22,008 bases of DNA from a virus (IMGVR_UViG_3300005584_000046:1-22008), one strand, 5' to 3'; counted from the first letter of the stretch, positions 12,741 to 21,859 are shown. Made by a program: numbers and translations. The notes: generated from the sequence alone by a model not told the origin.

Positions 12741-14808
12741 AATTATGCTTCAAGGCTTGGAGTACATTACTCCTGAAGTGCCTAAATATATTAGGGGCAG
12801 AGATTTAATGAGGCGTGACCAGGTATGGAATAGAGATACAACGTACCTACAATGGAATTGGAATACAGACCCAGAAGAAGGCTTTGTATGGCACGAGAAG
12901 CCATCAAAAGGTCAGATTGAATGGTATGAAGATGAAATAGAAAGGCTTCATACAGGAGATTGGATAATGATATGTGGTGAAGCTGTTTACTTTAACAAGT
13001 ACGCTTATTTCTTTCACCAATGGTTCATGCTACAAGAGGGCATATACCCAATATTCAAAGATACCTCATTAGAGTATTTCAGGTTCTACCAACTGTGCGA
13101 AGAAGATGACTTTACGTTAGGTGACTGCGGAATTAAGGGTAGGCGTGTTGGTCTTTCCTCAATGAAGGCATCAATCAATCTACTCATAGGTTTACTTGAA
13201 GAAAACACTTTGCAAGGTATTGTATCTAAGACAGGTACGGATGCAAAGGAAATGTACTTAATGGTAAAGAATGGATTAGAAAACTTGCCAGAGTGCTTAA
13301 TGCCCGACTTAGCAAAAGTAGCTGAAACAGAACTTCATATAGCCAAGCCAAGAAGCAGAATATCAACCAATAATAAAACTGTTTCAAGCAATAAAGGTAA
13401 GAACAATCGTATCAACTGGTTATCAACAGCAGAGAACGCTTATGATGGTCGTAGAGCAAGAAACATTACCATAGATGAAGCGGCCAAATGGGAAGAGGCA
13501 AACGTAGAGATATGTTTAGCCAAGATAAGTGAAACTCTTGTTATCGGTGCGTCTGTTATTGGTCACGTATCTGTATTTAGCTCTGTCAATAGGGGCGATA
13601 AAGGAGGTAACAACTTTAAGAACATTTGGATAGGCTCTAATCATTTAGGCAAGTTAGATACGGTTGGTCAAACAGAAACACGACTTAAAAGATTTTTCCT
13701 TGAAGGCTATCGTGGGTATTTTGGGTATATTGATAAGTACGGAAATTCCGTAATAGAAAATCCAACTCCCGAACAAACTTCGTATTTAGCTAAACTTACA
13801 GACCCCACAACAGGAAAGAAAGCTTGCCCTAATCCAAAGATAGGAGCAAAGCAATACATTCAAGAGCGAAGGTCTTTGTTATCAAACAACCCAGATAAGT
13901 TATCGGAGTGGGTTCGTATGTACCCCTTTGAATGGCAAGAGGTATTTAAGGATTCAAACAATGCGTGTCACTTTAACCTGAATGAGCTTAATGACCAAAT
14001 TTTGACTATTGAGATGGAGCTTGAAGGTAAAAGCAAATCTGAAAATGGCCGTATTGGAATATTTAAAAAAGCAGACAACGGAGAGATTTACTTCGTAGAT
14101 AATGCTAAAGGTATGTGGCATATCTTGGAGTTCCCTGAACAGCATAACAAATCTGTTTACAATGGAAGTGTTAAATGCCCAAACAATACAAATTACGGTG
14201 CATCGGGTCTTGATACGTTTGCTAATGCTAAACAAACGGTAGAGAAAGGTTCTGATGCTTGTTGCATAATCCACAAGAGGTATGATGCGTTAAGTCCTGA
14301 AACATCAAACATGCCTGTTGCTATGTTCTTAGGCAGACCGAAGACAAAAGATGAATTTCATAACCAAATATTTTACGGACTTGAATACTTTGGAATTAAG
14401 ATGCTTGCAGAAAGAAGCCCTACCGATTGGGAGGATTATGCTATCATGAAAAGATATGCTTCACCACTTGAATCACATAAGAAGCATGGTTATTTAATAA
14501 CAACAAAGCGGTCAAACAATTCAGAGGTGTATGGTATCGCCCCACAAGATAAAGAAGCGAGGGAACAGCACTTAACGGAGATGGTAGAGTATTCATTGAA
14601 TAATATGCACAAGATTAAGTTTCTAAGATTACTGAAAGATATGGTTAATTTTAATATTAATTCACGTACAGATTATGACGCTTGTATGGCATGGGGTTAT
14701 TCCCTAATGGGGTTAAAGGAGCATGCTTTACCTGTTAAAAAGTTGGATAATAGCAAATTAAAAATATTTCACGTTTTTAAAAAACCAATAGCACAAAAAT
14801 ACAATTAA
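12724..14808 (+). CDS. terL: Terminase large subunit (TerL)
   Basis: This 694-residue packaging motor joins an N-terminal ATPase to a C-terminal RNase H-like nuclease. The Walker A region is GIKGRRVGLSSM (136-147), lacking the usual G-K-S/T. Walker B with the catalytic acid is NITIDE (247-252), and the coupling strand VSVFSSVNRGDKGG (282-295) follows. The nuclease part has GLD (495-497) after YGASG, an acidic residue at E563 in KMLAERSPTDW, and a long C-terminal segment with TDYDACMAWGYSLMG. It packages DNA into the prohead through the portal. The ATG at 12724 overlaps the previous gene by 17 bases; a second ATG at 12745, 4 bases after that stop, is an equally likely start (687 residues). Confidence 0.85.
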   Translation: MARRIKIMLQGLEYITPEVPKYIRGRDLMRRDQVWNRDTTYLQWNWNTDPEEGFVWHEKPSKGQIEWYEDEIERLHTGDWIMICGEAVYFNKYAYFFHQWFMLQEGIYPIFKDTSLEYFRFYQLCEEDDFTLGDCGIKGRRVGLSSMKASINLLIGLLEENTLQGIVSKTGTDAKEMYLMVKNGLENLPECLMPDLAKVAETELHIAKPRSRISTNNKTVSSNKGKNNRINWLSTAENAYDGRRARNITIDEAAKWEEANVEICLAKISETLVIGASVIGHVSVFSSVNRGDKGGNNFKNIWIGSNHLGKLDTVGQTETRLKRFFLEGYRGYFGYIDKYGNSVIENPTPEQTSYLAKLTDPTTGKKACPNPKIGAKQYIQERRSLLSNNPDKLSEWVRMYPFEWQEVFKDSNNACHFNLNELNDQILTIEMELEGKSKSENGRIGIFKKADNGEIYFVDNAKGMWHILEFPEQHNKSVYNGSVKCPNNTNYGASGLDTFANAKQTVEKGSDACCIIHKRYDALSPETSNMPVAMFLGRPKTKDEFHNQIFYGLEYFGIKMLAERSPTDWEDYAIMKRYASPLESHKKHGYLITTKRSNNSEVYGIAPQDKEAREQHLTEMVEYSLNNMHKIKFLRLLKDMVNFNINSRTDYDACMAWGYSLMGLKEHALPVKKLDNSKLKIFHVFKKPIAQKYN

Positions 14809-14817
14809 AACTTATTT

Positions 14818-14825
14818 TATCTTTG
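14818..14825 (+). promoter_or_regulatory. -7 promoter box ahead of portal (TATCTTTG)
   Basis: TATCTTTG matches TAnnTTTG and sits in the 41-base gap between TerL and portal, leaving a leader of about 18-20 bases to the ATG at 14850. No TTTG is visible at the right distance upstream. It probably adds transcription of the head genes. Confidence 0.45.
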
Positions 14826-14849
14826 ATAAACGATTTTTATTAATTCACT

Positions 14850-17351
14850 ATGCCTATATACGAGTCATCACTACCAAATACACTAGATTCAGACAAGCAA
14901 AAAGATTCCGAAGCCTTTGGTTATTCAGTTTTAAAAGCTTGTTATGAAAGATGGAAATCAGGATATGGTTCAGAATCTTGGGTAGTAAGAAAACAAAGAT
15001 TTGATTACAATCGGTCTTTCTCTGTTGGTAAACAACCGATGTCTGAATATAAAGATATTATTGATGCCGATGGACAATTATCTGTAATAAATTTGCAATA
15101 TACTCCAAGTCCTATTGCTATTCCTTTCCTTAATCGTTTAAAGGATAGGTATTTGCAGCGAGTAGAAAAAATAAGTTGTGTTTCTATTGACCCATTCACC
15201 CAATCAAAAAAAGAAAAAGCAAAGAATGAAGCCTTATTTAAAATGAAGAATAAGGATGAAATCATGGCTTTGCAAAAAGACGCTGGATTTGAGTTAGAAG
15301 ATTTTAAAGATACAGACCCTGAAGATGAACAAGAATTAGATGTTGAGTTTGGCTTTAACTACAAAGAACGTGAAGAGGTAGTAATGGAGAACTTGATTAA
15401 TCTTGTTTTTTATGACAACAAATGGAGCAAGGTAATTAAGGATAGGATTTTTGACGATTTAATTAATTGCGGGTATGCCGTTAGTAAAACATATATAGAC
15501 CCCAATGGAAGAGTAAAAATAAAGTGGGTTAAGCCAGACAATTTTATTACATCATATTCCGAGTGGAATGATATGAGGGATTGGGAATGGCAAGGTGAAG
15601 TTGATTACATGACTATCACCGATATACGATTAAAATATCCGGGCAAGTTTTCAGAAAACGAATTGTTTGATTTAGCTCGTGACCATTCAGGCATGTATAA
15701 TAACGCACTATGGACTTATAATTGGTCTTATGTGTGGTTAAATGCTGTTGCAAGGCCATACGATTCTTATCGTGTTCAAGTATGTAACTTGACTTACAAA
15801 ACGCTTTATAATCTTAACTATGAAAAAAACATAGACAGGTTTGGCAAAGAGATATTAGACCCTGCAAAAGAAATAAAAGAAGGTAAGACTTATGAAAAAT
15901 CAAAACCGTATTACGTTAGTTATACAGGTGCTTACATCATAAATACCGATAAGATTCTTGAATGGGGATTGAGTAAAAACATGATTAAGCCAGAGAAGAA
16001 TCTTACAGAGATACTTTCTCCATATACGGTTTATATGTACAATAACAATCAGATGGTCAATACACCATTGATGGAAACAATGATACCAAGCATTAAGATG
16101 ATGCAGTTGTTGAATCTTAAAACCCAAAACATTATTGCTACGATTGCCCCTGATGGTTCTAACATAGATTTTGCAGGATTATCTGATATTGACTTAGGTT
16201 CGGGTATAGGAATTGTTTCTCCGTTACAGTTATACGGTATTTACCTACAAACAGGTAATATGTATTACAAGAGTATCGGTGACGATGGCGAAGAAAGAAG
16301 ACAACCACCTATTACTCCTAACAATGTAAACTTCTCAAATAAACTTCAGCAGATTGAAGGTCAATGGCAAGCAGAATATCAAAAGCTTGTGACTATCATT
16401 GGTTCTAACGCATTAGATTCAGGTCAGATAAACAATCAAGCAGTAGGTAAGCAAGTATTCCAAGATGCACGTAAGCAGGGAGAAAGTGCATCGAATTATA
16501 TTTACAATGCGTACTTAAACATCATGGAGCCGACTGCACAAAAAGTTCAACAGTTGGGTTGGGATATTCTTGTTTATAAGAAAGGTGGCTATGAAGGATA
16601 TATGGCTGCGTTGGGTAATGACAAGGTAGAATATATACGTTTAGAATCTACCGAAGATTTTGAGAGGGCGCAGTTTGATGTAAAGATTGAAGCTGTACTT
16701 GACGATACTGCACAAGCTATATTGCAAGAAAGGATAAATATTGCTTTAAGCAACAAAGAAATTTCTCTTCAAGATGCTTTACAAGTAGAGGAGTTATCTC
16801 AAACAAATATTAAATACGCTTCTTATTTATTAGCTGCAAGACAAAAGAAACGTGAGAAGCAAAGAATTAAAGAAGCTCAATTAAACTCACAATCAAACAC
16901 CGAAGCAGCTATTGCCGCAGCGGAAGCTAAGTCAAATGGCGAGATGCAGGTTATTCAATTAAAGAATGATTTGGAAGCTAAAAGAGAGAATGATAGGTTG
17001 GAGTCAATGAAGATTGAGGAGATAACCAAGTATTCAAGCATATTGAAGATAGAGCTTATGAAAGCATTGTTTGCACAAGGTAAGACTGTCGAACAAATGC
17101 CTTCAATGATATTTGATGGTATAGGCCTTGTAGATAAGACCAACAAACAGATGTTAATGGAAGAGCTTGCTGAAAACGAAAGAGAAGCACAGCAGATGGC
17201 ACAACAAATGGCTGCTGAAGAACAACAAGCCATGATGCAACAGCAACAAGGCATGGAGCAAGAGCAAATGGGAATGCAACAAGAACAGATGGGTCAAGAA
17301 CAAATGGGTGAAGAAGAAGTGATGCAAGGCGAAGAAGAGCAAATGATGTAA
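14850..17351 (+). CDS. Portal protein
   Basis: This is an 833-residue protein between TerL and the scaffold/capsid genes, the standard place for portal. The N-terminal part (ACYERWKSGYGSESWVVRKQRFDYNRSF, INLQYTPSPIAIPFLNRLKDRY) and the middle (NCGYAVSKTYIDPNGRVKIKWVKPDNF, QQIEGQWQAEYQKLVTIIGSN) resemble the large portals of Bacteroidota podoviruses. Portals form the twelve-subunit ring through which DNA enters and leaves. From about residue 675 the sequence turns into a long charged helix (QKKREKQRIKEAQLNSQSN), then from about 775 into a low-complexity Gln/Glu/Met tail with repeated EQMG units. The residues are in a position to reach inside the head or tail tube; that is inference. Confidence 0.85.
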   Translation: MPIYESSLPNTLDSDKQKDSEAFGYSVLKACYERWKSGYGSESWVVRKQRFDYNRSFSVGKQPMSEYKDIIDADGQLSVINLQYTPSPIAIPFLNRLKDRYLQRVEKISCVSIDPFTQSKKEKAKNEALFKMKNKDEIMALQKDAGFELEDFKDTDPEDEQELDVEFGFNYKEREEVVMENLINLVFYDNKWSKVIKDRIFDDLINCGYAVSKTYIDPNGRVKIKWVKPDNFITSYSEWNDMRDWEWQGEVDYMTITDIRLKYPGKFSENELFDLARDHSGMYNNALWTYNWSYVWLNAVARPYDSYRVQVCNLTYKTLYNLNYEKNIDRFGKEILDPAKEIKEGKTYEKSKPYYVSYTGAYIINTDKILEWGLSKNMIKPEKNLTEILSPYTVYMYNNNQMVNTPLMETMIPSIKMMQLLNLKTQNIIATIAPDGSNIDFAGLSDIDLGSGIGIVSPLQLYGIYLQTGNMYYKSIGDDGEERRQPPITPNNVNFSNKLQQIEGQWQAEYQKLVTIIGSNALDSGQINNQAVGKQVFQDARKQGESASNYIYNAYLNIMEPTAQKVQQLGWDILVYKKGGYEGYMAALGNDKVEYIRLESTEDFERAQFDVKIEAVLDDTAQAILQERINIALSNKEISLQDALQVEELSQTNIKYASYLLAARQKKREKQRIKEAQLNSQSNTEAAIAAAEAKSNGEMQVIQLKNDLEAKRENDRLESMKIEEITKYSSILKIELMKALFAQGKTVEQMPSMIFDGIGLVDKTNKQMLMEELAENEREAQQMAQQMAAEEQQAMMQQQQGMEQEQMGMQQEQMGQEQMGEEEVMQGEEEQMM

Positions 17352-17377
17352 GTTAAAAAAACATTGAAAAACTACGT

Positions 17378-17385
17378 TAGTTTTG
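17378..17385 (+). promoter_or_regulatory. -7 promoter box ahead of scaffold gene (TAGTTTTG)
   Basis: TAGTTTTG matches TAnnTTTG in the 61-base gap between portal and the scaffold-like gene, leaving a leader of about 20 bases before the ATG at 17413. No matching upstream box at 19-21 bases. It would boost expression of the scaffold and capsid genes. Confidence 0.45.
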
Positions 17386-17412
17386 TATAAGAGAATTTAA
17401 AGACAAATCAAA

Positions 17413-18486
17413 ATGAGTGAAAAAGTAAATGTAGCAAAAACATGGGAAGACGCTGTTCTTGATAATTTTGAAGAACAGGTTGTAGATACTACCCAAGAAG
17501 GAAAAGAAATTGTTACCGCAGGTAATGAATTAGAAACTCCTGTTGCTGATTATTCGGTTGAAATAGTTTTACCTGAAGGTGCAACCATTATCGAAGAAGA
17601 ATCCAATAAAGAAATCGTAGAAGAGCAACCACAAGTATTAGAAAGGGTTATTGAGAAATACCCTGAAATGAATGAGGATGCCAAAAAGCTATTTGCTGCT
17701 TTCCAGTCAGGAAATGAAGAAGAAGTTTTTAACTACCTATCAGAAAAGAGAAAAGACTATTCCTCTATGTCTGATTTTGATGTAGTAAAAGAAAGCTTAA
17801 TTCGTTCAAATCCTACATGGACTGAAAGAGACGTAGCTATTGAAATTAAGTCAAAGTACGGAAGCCTATCAGGTAAAAAAGATTTGTCAAGCATTGATGA
17901 AGATATTTACCCTGAAGAATACCAAAGTGCTATTGACTATAATGAGCTTATTGATGAACGTGAAACAATCCTTGCAAGGGATGCAAGGGAAGCAAGACGC
18001 ACTTTAGATGAACAAAAGAAAAACATAGAATTTCCCAAATTTACCCAAGAAGCAGAAAATCAACCTACCGAAGAAGAAATTGCAGAAGCAAATAAACAAT
18101 GGGAGGAAATGGTTACAAGTGAAGTTCCAAAAATTTCAAACTTTAAGTATAAATTAAATGGCGAGGATGTCGTTTATAAAATTACTGAAGAAGAAAAAGT
18201 GAACCTAACAACAACCATGAAGAATTTCAATGCTTCCGACTACCTATCAAAACGTGGTTGGTTTGACCAAGAAGGAAAGCCAAATATTCTAAAAATTAGC
18301 GAGGATGTCTATAAATTAGAAAATGAAGGCAAAATGATTGGCTCTGTGGCAACGCAAATTAAAACCGCTACGAGAAAAGAAGTTATTTCAAGAGATATAA
18401 AGAACATTGATATGGATGATAAATCATCATCTGATTTTAAAGTTTCTAAACCATTTTGGCAAGTAGCTATGGAAGCTGGGGAATAG
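17413..18486 (+). CDS. Acidic scaffold-like head protein
   Basis: This 357-residue protein is very acidic and soluble. The N-terminal 90 residues are rich in Glu, Val and Thr and look disordered (VEIVLPEGATIIEEESNKEI). The middle is helical and charged (LIDERETILARDAREARRTL, LDEQKKNIEF). The C-terminal part contains KISNFKYKLNGEDVVYKITEE and KRGWFDQEGKPN. It stands between portal and major capsid protein, where scaffolding proteins are normally encoded, and the composition fits. No protease motif is seen. It could also be a stable minor head protein. Confidence 0.6.
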   Translation: MSEKVNVAKTWEDAVLDNFEEQVVDTTQEGKEIVTAGNELETPVADYSVEIVLPEGATIIEEESNKEIVEEQPQVLERVIEKYPEMNEDAKKLFAAFQSGNEEEVFNYLSEKRKDYSSMSDFDVVKESLIRSNPTWTERDVAIEIKSKYGSLSGKKDLSSIDEDIYPEEYQSAIDYNELIDERETILARDAREARRTLDEQKKNIEFPKFTQEAENQPTEEEIAEANKQWEEMVTSEVPKISNFKYKLNGEDVVYKITEEEKVNLTTTMKNFNASDYLSKRGWFDQEGKPNILKISEDVYKLENEGKMIGSVATQIKTATRKEVISRDIKNIDMDDKSSSDFKVSKPFWQVAMEAGE

Positions 18487-18520
18487 TTAACAAAAATTAT
18501 AGAATTTAAAAGCCAAGAAA

Positions 18521-19858
18521 ATGTCAGCTTTACCATCAAGTTTTACCACCCCCTCTGTAACCAGAGCAGGCACGCTCATAAGTGAGCTTAACATCATTGT
18601 ACCTCGTGCATACAATCAATTTATCGACAAGTGGAAGTTCGTTCCAATCGTAATGATGAACGAATTAGCAGGTAATGAAATGCCTACTGATAACAAATTG
18701 TTCTACCACTATGAGCAAGCAGGTCGTGCTATGGGCTTTGTACAGTCAGCAACAGCTGTTTCTGTATCAGCAGGCGCACCAGCAACTATTACTGTTGCAG
18801 CAGGAGCTTATTCAGCTTCAGGTACTCGTTCTTTACCAAACGAAGGACAGATTTACTACAATGCTCGTACAGGAATTGAATCTCGTGTAAGTGCAGTTCC
18901 TAACAAGGCTACTCCTTATGCTCACACATTTGTATTAACACCAGTAATTGCTACTGAAAATGCTTCAACTCTTGCAGGTGATGTATTACAGAACAGAGGT
19001 TACAAGTACTTAGGTGAGGCATCTGATTACACAGGTACTGAAGTTCGTAACATCGACAAGTACACTAACTTTTGTACTCAAATCCGTAAGGATAGCAAGT
19101 TCACCGATTTGTCAATGGCAGAAAGAATTGACTTTGAAATTGATGGACAGCGTTTCTACAAGTACAAGCAGTTGAAGGATGACAACTATGAGATGATGCT
19201 TCAAAAAGAAGTTGCTCTTATGGATTCAAACCTTACTGATAACTTGGGTTACAACGAATCAGGTACAGCAGGAGTTATCCAACAAGTACAGGCTAACGGA
19301 ACTACTCAATACTATTCTACTATGGGCGCACAGACTACTTTTGCTCAAATTGAGCGTCAGATTGATAGTCAAGGTGGACCAGGTGAGTACGATTGGTTGT
19401 CAGATACTAATCAGAGTATCGAAATCCAAAACGCTTTGGGTAACGACTTCAACAACGGTGCTATTTTGTACGCACAAACAGGAAGCATGGACAACTTAGA
19501 CCTTGCGAGAGGATTTAAGTCATTCACTCCGTACCAACGTAAGTACAACTTCACTCGTTACTTACCATTCTCACAAGCAGCTTTCTATGGCAACAATGTT
19601 GCAGGAACTACTCGTGATAACTTCGGTTTGTTAATTCCAAAAGGAACAGGTCAAGATGCAAGAACTAAGAACATTGTTCCTAACTTCTGTATTCGTTACC
19701 AAAACATTCCCGGATTCGGAAAAGTTGTTATCGGAGAAACAGGCGGTCTTTCACCTAACGGTAAGACTACCAAGTTGGAATTAGATGTATTTCAGCAAGC
19801 GTATTACGGAGTAATGGTATTCGCAGCAAATCAATATTTGATTCTTAAAAAATCCTAA
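18521..19858 (+). CDS. Major capsid protein (HK97-like)
   Basis: This 445-residue protein follows the scaffold-like gene. Its codons differ from those of its neighbours: many more C-ending codons for Asn, Asp and Tyr, and a Ser/Ala/Thr/Gly-rich sequence, as expected for the most highly expressed virion gene. The N-terminal segment (PSVTRAGTLISELNIIVPRA) resembles an N-arm followed by an E-loop-like stretch. Later parts (FTRYLPFSQAAFYGNN, NFCIRYQNIPGFGKVVIGETG, LDVFQQAYYGVMVFAANQYL) have the strand-rich, P-domain-like ending of HK97 capsid proteins. A strong terminator follows. No maturation protease gene is seen nearby. Confidence 0.85.
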   Translation: MSALPSSFTTPSVTRAGTLISELNIIVPRAYNQFIDKWKFVPIVMMNELAGNEMPTDNKLFYHYEQAGRAMGFVQSATAVSVSAGAPATITVAAGAYSASGTRSLPNEGQIYYNARTGIESRVSAVPNKATPYAHTFVLTPVIATENASTLAGDVLQNRGYKYLGEASDYTGTEVRNIDKYTNFCTQIRKDSKFTDLSMAERIDFEIDGQRFYKYKQLKDDNYEMMLQKEVALMDSNLTDNLGYNESGTAGVIQQVQANGTTQYYSTMGAQTTFAQIERQIDSQGGPGEYDWLSDTNQSIEIQNALGNDFNNGAILYAQTGSMDNLDLARGFKSFTPYQRKYNFTRYLPFSQAAFYGNNVAGTTRDNFGLLIPKGTGQDARTKNIVPNFCIRYQNIPGFGKVVIGETGGLSPNGKTTKLELDVFQQAYYGVMVFAANQYLILKKS

Positions 19859-19870
19859 TAAAATAGGTAG

Positions 19871-19901
19871 AAGGGTGGGGAAATTCCTCACCCTTTTTTT
19901 T
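19871..19901 (+). terminator. Rho-independent terminator after capsid gene
   Basis: AAGGGTG (19871-19877) pairs with CACCCTT (19889-19895), with additional GG/CC pairing inside, followed by eight Ts (19894-19901). It lies 12 bases past the capsid stop and would set the high-level capsid transcript apart from the downstream gene. Confidence 0.85.
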
Positions 19902-19922
19902 AAATAAAAACAAAAGAGAAAA

Positions 19923-20831
19923 ATGGAAGCTTTAATTGAAAAGAAAAAAGGAAACCCAAATTTTGGGAAAAAAAGTGTTCAAGTCGTAGATGATTTAGAT
20001 AAAATCTTTGATTTTGAGCTTATTAAAACTTACGAGATTTATAAGCCAGAGGTTGTTATCATTACAGGAAGAAATAGCGAAAAGAGTGTAGGTAAGAGTG
20101 ATACTCTTTATCCTCCAACATTTGCTATACCTAATAGTGGTCTTGCTTGGGATGAAGTAGAAAATCGTCAAAGAGCTTGGAGATTTATCAATACTGAAGA
20201 ATCAATTTGGATTGATGAGCAGCGTGATTTAACAAAAGAAGAAGAAGCATCGTTACTTTCAAATACAGACAACCAACTTGAATTTAAAAAAGGAAAGTTA
20301 ATGGTTAGAGGTATTGAGAAATCTAAGCTTGCTGCTTTAATGATACAGGATATGTACGAGGGCAAGAAGAAACAATTAAAGCAAATTCCTCCTGTATATC
20401 GTTTACTTAATCCTGAAGCTATATTAAAGAATACACAAGATATTTTAGATTTAGTTTGGGAAGCAGAAAGTGCTGCAAGAAGCTGTTCTGTAAAAGAGAT
20501 GAATGAGTTTGCAAGTGTTTTAGGAATTAGCTTAGAACAAAGCGAAGCAGGAACACGCAAGGATTTTATTCTTTCTGCTAAATCAAACCCTGCTTATTTT
20601 GTTAAGCACTTTGTAAATCCAAAGAACAAATATCAATATGCTTTTTCAGAAGCAGTTAAGAATGACCTTATCACTGTAAATAGAGATACTGCAAAACTTG
20701 TTTGGTCTGAAAGTAGAGCAGAAATTACAAGCATTGCTCCAAATGCAGATGTTGCACAACAACTTGCAGAAAGGGCAGTAAACAAAGAATCGGACATCCT
20801 TGCTTTATTTGAGCAATTATCAAATCTTTAA
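19923..20831 (+). CDS. Unknown head-region protein (302 aa)
   Basis: This 302-residue soluble protein begins MEALIEKKKGNPNFGKKSVQ. A middle block is rich in Trp and acidic residues (GLAWDEVENRQRAWRFINTEESIWIDEQRDL). A helical region (PEAILKNTQDILDLVWEAES) and a C-terminal half (RKDFILSAKSNPAYFVKHFV, SIAPNADVAQQLAERAVNKE) follow. No known fold or motif recognised. The position between capsid and connector genes suggests a head or head-tail component. It is bounded by terminators on both sides, although some read-through from the capsid transcript is likely because I see no TAnnTTTG in the 64-base gap ahead of it. Confidence 0.65.
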   Translation: MEALIEKKKGNPNFGKKSVQVVDDLDKIFDFELIKTYEIYKPEVVIITGRNSEKSVGKSDTLYPPTFAIPNSGLAWDEVENRQRAWRFINTEESIWIDEQRDLTKEEEASLLSNTDNQLEFKKGKLMVRGIEKSKLAALMIQDMYEGKKKQLKQIPPVYRLLNPEAILKNTQDILDLVWEAESAARSCSVKEMNEFASVLGISLEQSEAGTRKDFILSAKSNPAYFVKHFVNPKNKYQYAFSEAVKNDLITVNRDTAKLVWSESRAEITSIAPNADVAQQLAERAVNKESDILALFEQLSNL

Positions 20832-20872
20832 TTTACAAAAGGAGGATTCTGTCCAAATTCTCTCTTTGTTTT

Positions 20873-20901
20873 ACCCCATGCTGAAAGGTGTGGGGTTTTT
20901 T
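20873..20901 (+). terminator. Rho-independent terminator with GAAA tetraloop
   Basis: ACCCCATGCT (20873-20882) and GGTGTGGGGT (20887-20896) form a 10-bp stem including three G-U pairs, closed by a GAAA tetraloop, followed by six Ts. It ends the transcript of the 302-residue gene. Confidence 0.85.
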
Positions 20902-20903
20902 GA

Positions 20904-20938
20904 TTTGAAAAACTATTATATTTTTTGTATTACATTTG
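20904..20938 (+). promoter_or_regulatory. Promoter ahead of the connector gene
   Basis: TACATTTG at 20931-20938 matches TAnnTTTG. A TTTG lies at 20904-20907 with a 23-base spacer, slightly longer than the usual 19-21. Transcription would begin about 14 bases before the ATG at 20957, directly after a strong terminator. Confidence 0.55.
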
Positions 20939-20956
20939 TTTAAGTAAGAAATTTCA

Positions 20957-21859
20957 ATGGCAAATATCAACGACATATTTCAGTTAGTACAATATCGTGC
21001 CAATAAAAATGGTTTTTTGGGAAATATTTCTCCCAATGATTTTAATTTAATTTTTCCTCGTGCAGAAATTAAGTATTACAATTCTCTTTACGCACAATAT
21101 TATAAAACACAGCGTATATCTGATGCTTTAAGTAGATTTTTTAGTCCCTTAACTGCTATTAACATGCCTACAAGTGGTGGTACTGCTGGTCAATACACAT
21201 TCCCATCGGATTTATTTCACGTAGATGCTTTAACTCATACTGTTGGTACGGAGCAATACCTTGTTGCTAGGATAGAGAAAGATAGGTTAGCAAATCATTT
21301 ATCATCAAAGATAGAAGCACCAACTACTACATTTGCTATTTATACAGAATACAAAACGTATTTACAATTTTACCCAGTAACTTTAGCTACGGCAAATTTG
21401 ATTTACCTTAAAGCACCTACAACAAGTGTTTGGGGGTATACGCTGAATGGGGTTACTGCTTTTAGTACTTTAGTTGGAGGTAGTTCATATACAAACGGAA
21501 CTTACACAAATGTTGTAATAACAGGTGGTACAGGTAGTGGTGCAAGAGCAACGATTGTTGTTTCAAGTGCGCAGGTTACTTCTGTTACTATAACTACGGC
21601 AGGTAATGGATATGTAATCGGTAATGTTCTGTCTGCTAACGCTGCTAACATTGGAGGTACAGGTTCAGGCTTTGCTTTTACAGTAACACAAGTATCAGGC
21701 AGTAGGCCTGTTTACAATCCATTAACTTCTGTTCAGCCCGAGTGGAACGAAACAGACTTGGATAATATTATTTATCTCGCATTACAAGACATAGCGATGA
21801 ATATGAGAGATGGCATGTTGCAACAATTTTCACAAGTAGAAACACAACAAGCGAAATGA
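20957..21859 (+). CDS. Head-tail connector-like protein with inserted domain
   Basis: The outer parts of this 300-residue protein form one unit. The N-terminal 155 residues (INDIFQLVQYRANKNGFLGN, FNLIFPRAEIKYYNSLYAQY, GQYTFPSDLFHVDAL, YLQFYP) read like small virion adaptor proteins. The end (SRPVYNPLTSVQPEWNETDL, NIIYLALQDIAMNMRDGMLQ) is a continuation of it. Between them, about residues 173-247, sits a Gly/Thr/Val-rich insert with the pattern SYTNGTYTNVVITGGTGSGA and GNGYVIGNVLSANAANIGGTG, as in the beta-rich modules found in many phage structural proteins. The gene has its own promoter box and is coupled to the next gene by ATGA. Confidence 0.65.
   Translation: MANINDIFQLVQYRANKNGFLGNISPNDFNLIFPRAEIKYYNSLYAQYYKTQRISDALSRFFSPLTAINMPTSGGTAGQYTFPSDLFHVDALTHTVGTEQYLVARIEKDRLANHLSSKIEAPTTTFAIYTEYKTYLQFYPVTLATANLIYLKAPTTSVWGYTLNGVTAFSTLVGGSSYTNGTYTNVVITGGTGSGARATIVVSSAQVTSVTITTAGNGYVIGNVLSANAANIGGTGSGFAFTVTQVSGSRPVYNPLTSVQPEWNETDLDNIIYLALQDIAMNMRDGMLQQFSQVETQQAK

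Noticed and set aside
13954-14274. Reverse-strand frame of 106 codons inside TerL
   Set aside because: It is antisense to the conserved nuclease region of TerL, with no leader or motif.
16955-17342. Reverse-strand Cys/Ser- and Leu/His-rich frames
   Set aside because: They are mirror images of the Gln/Glu/Met repeat codons of the portal tail, not genes.
20837-20845. Perfect Shine-Dalgarno-like AAAAGGAGG
   Set aside because: No start codon at proper spacing; the nearest ATG (20878) is 32 bases away, inside a terminator stem, and opens only a 21-codon frame. Other genes here do not use such sites.
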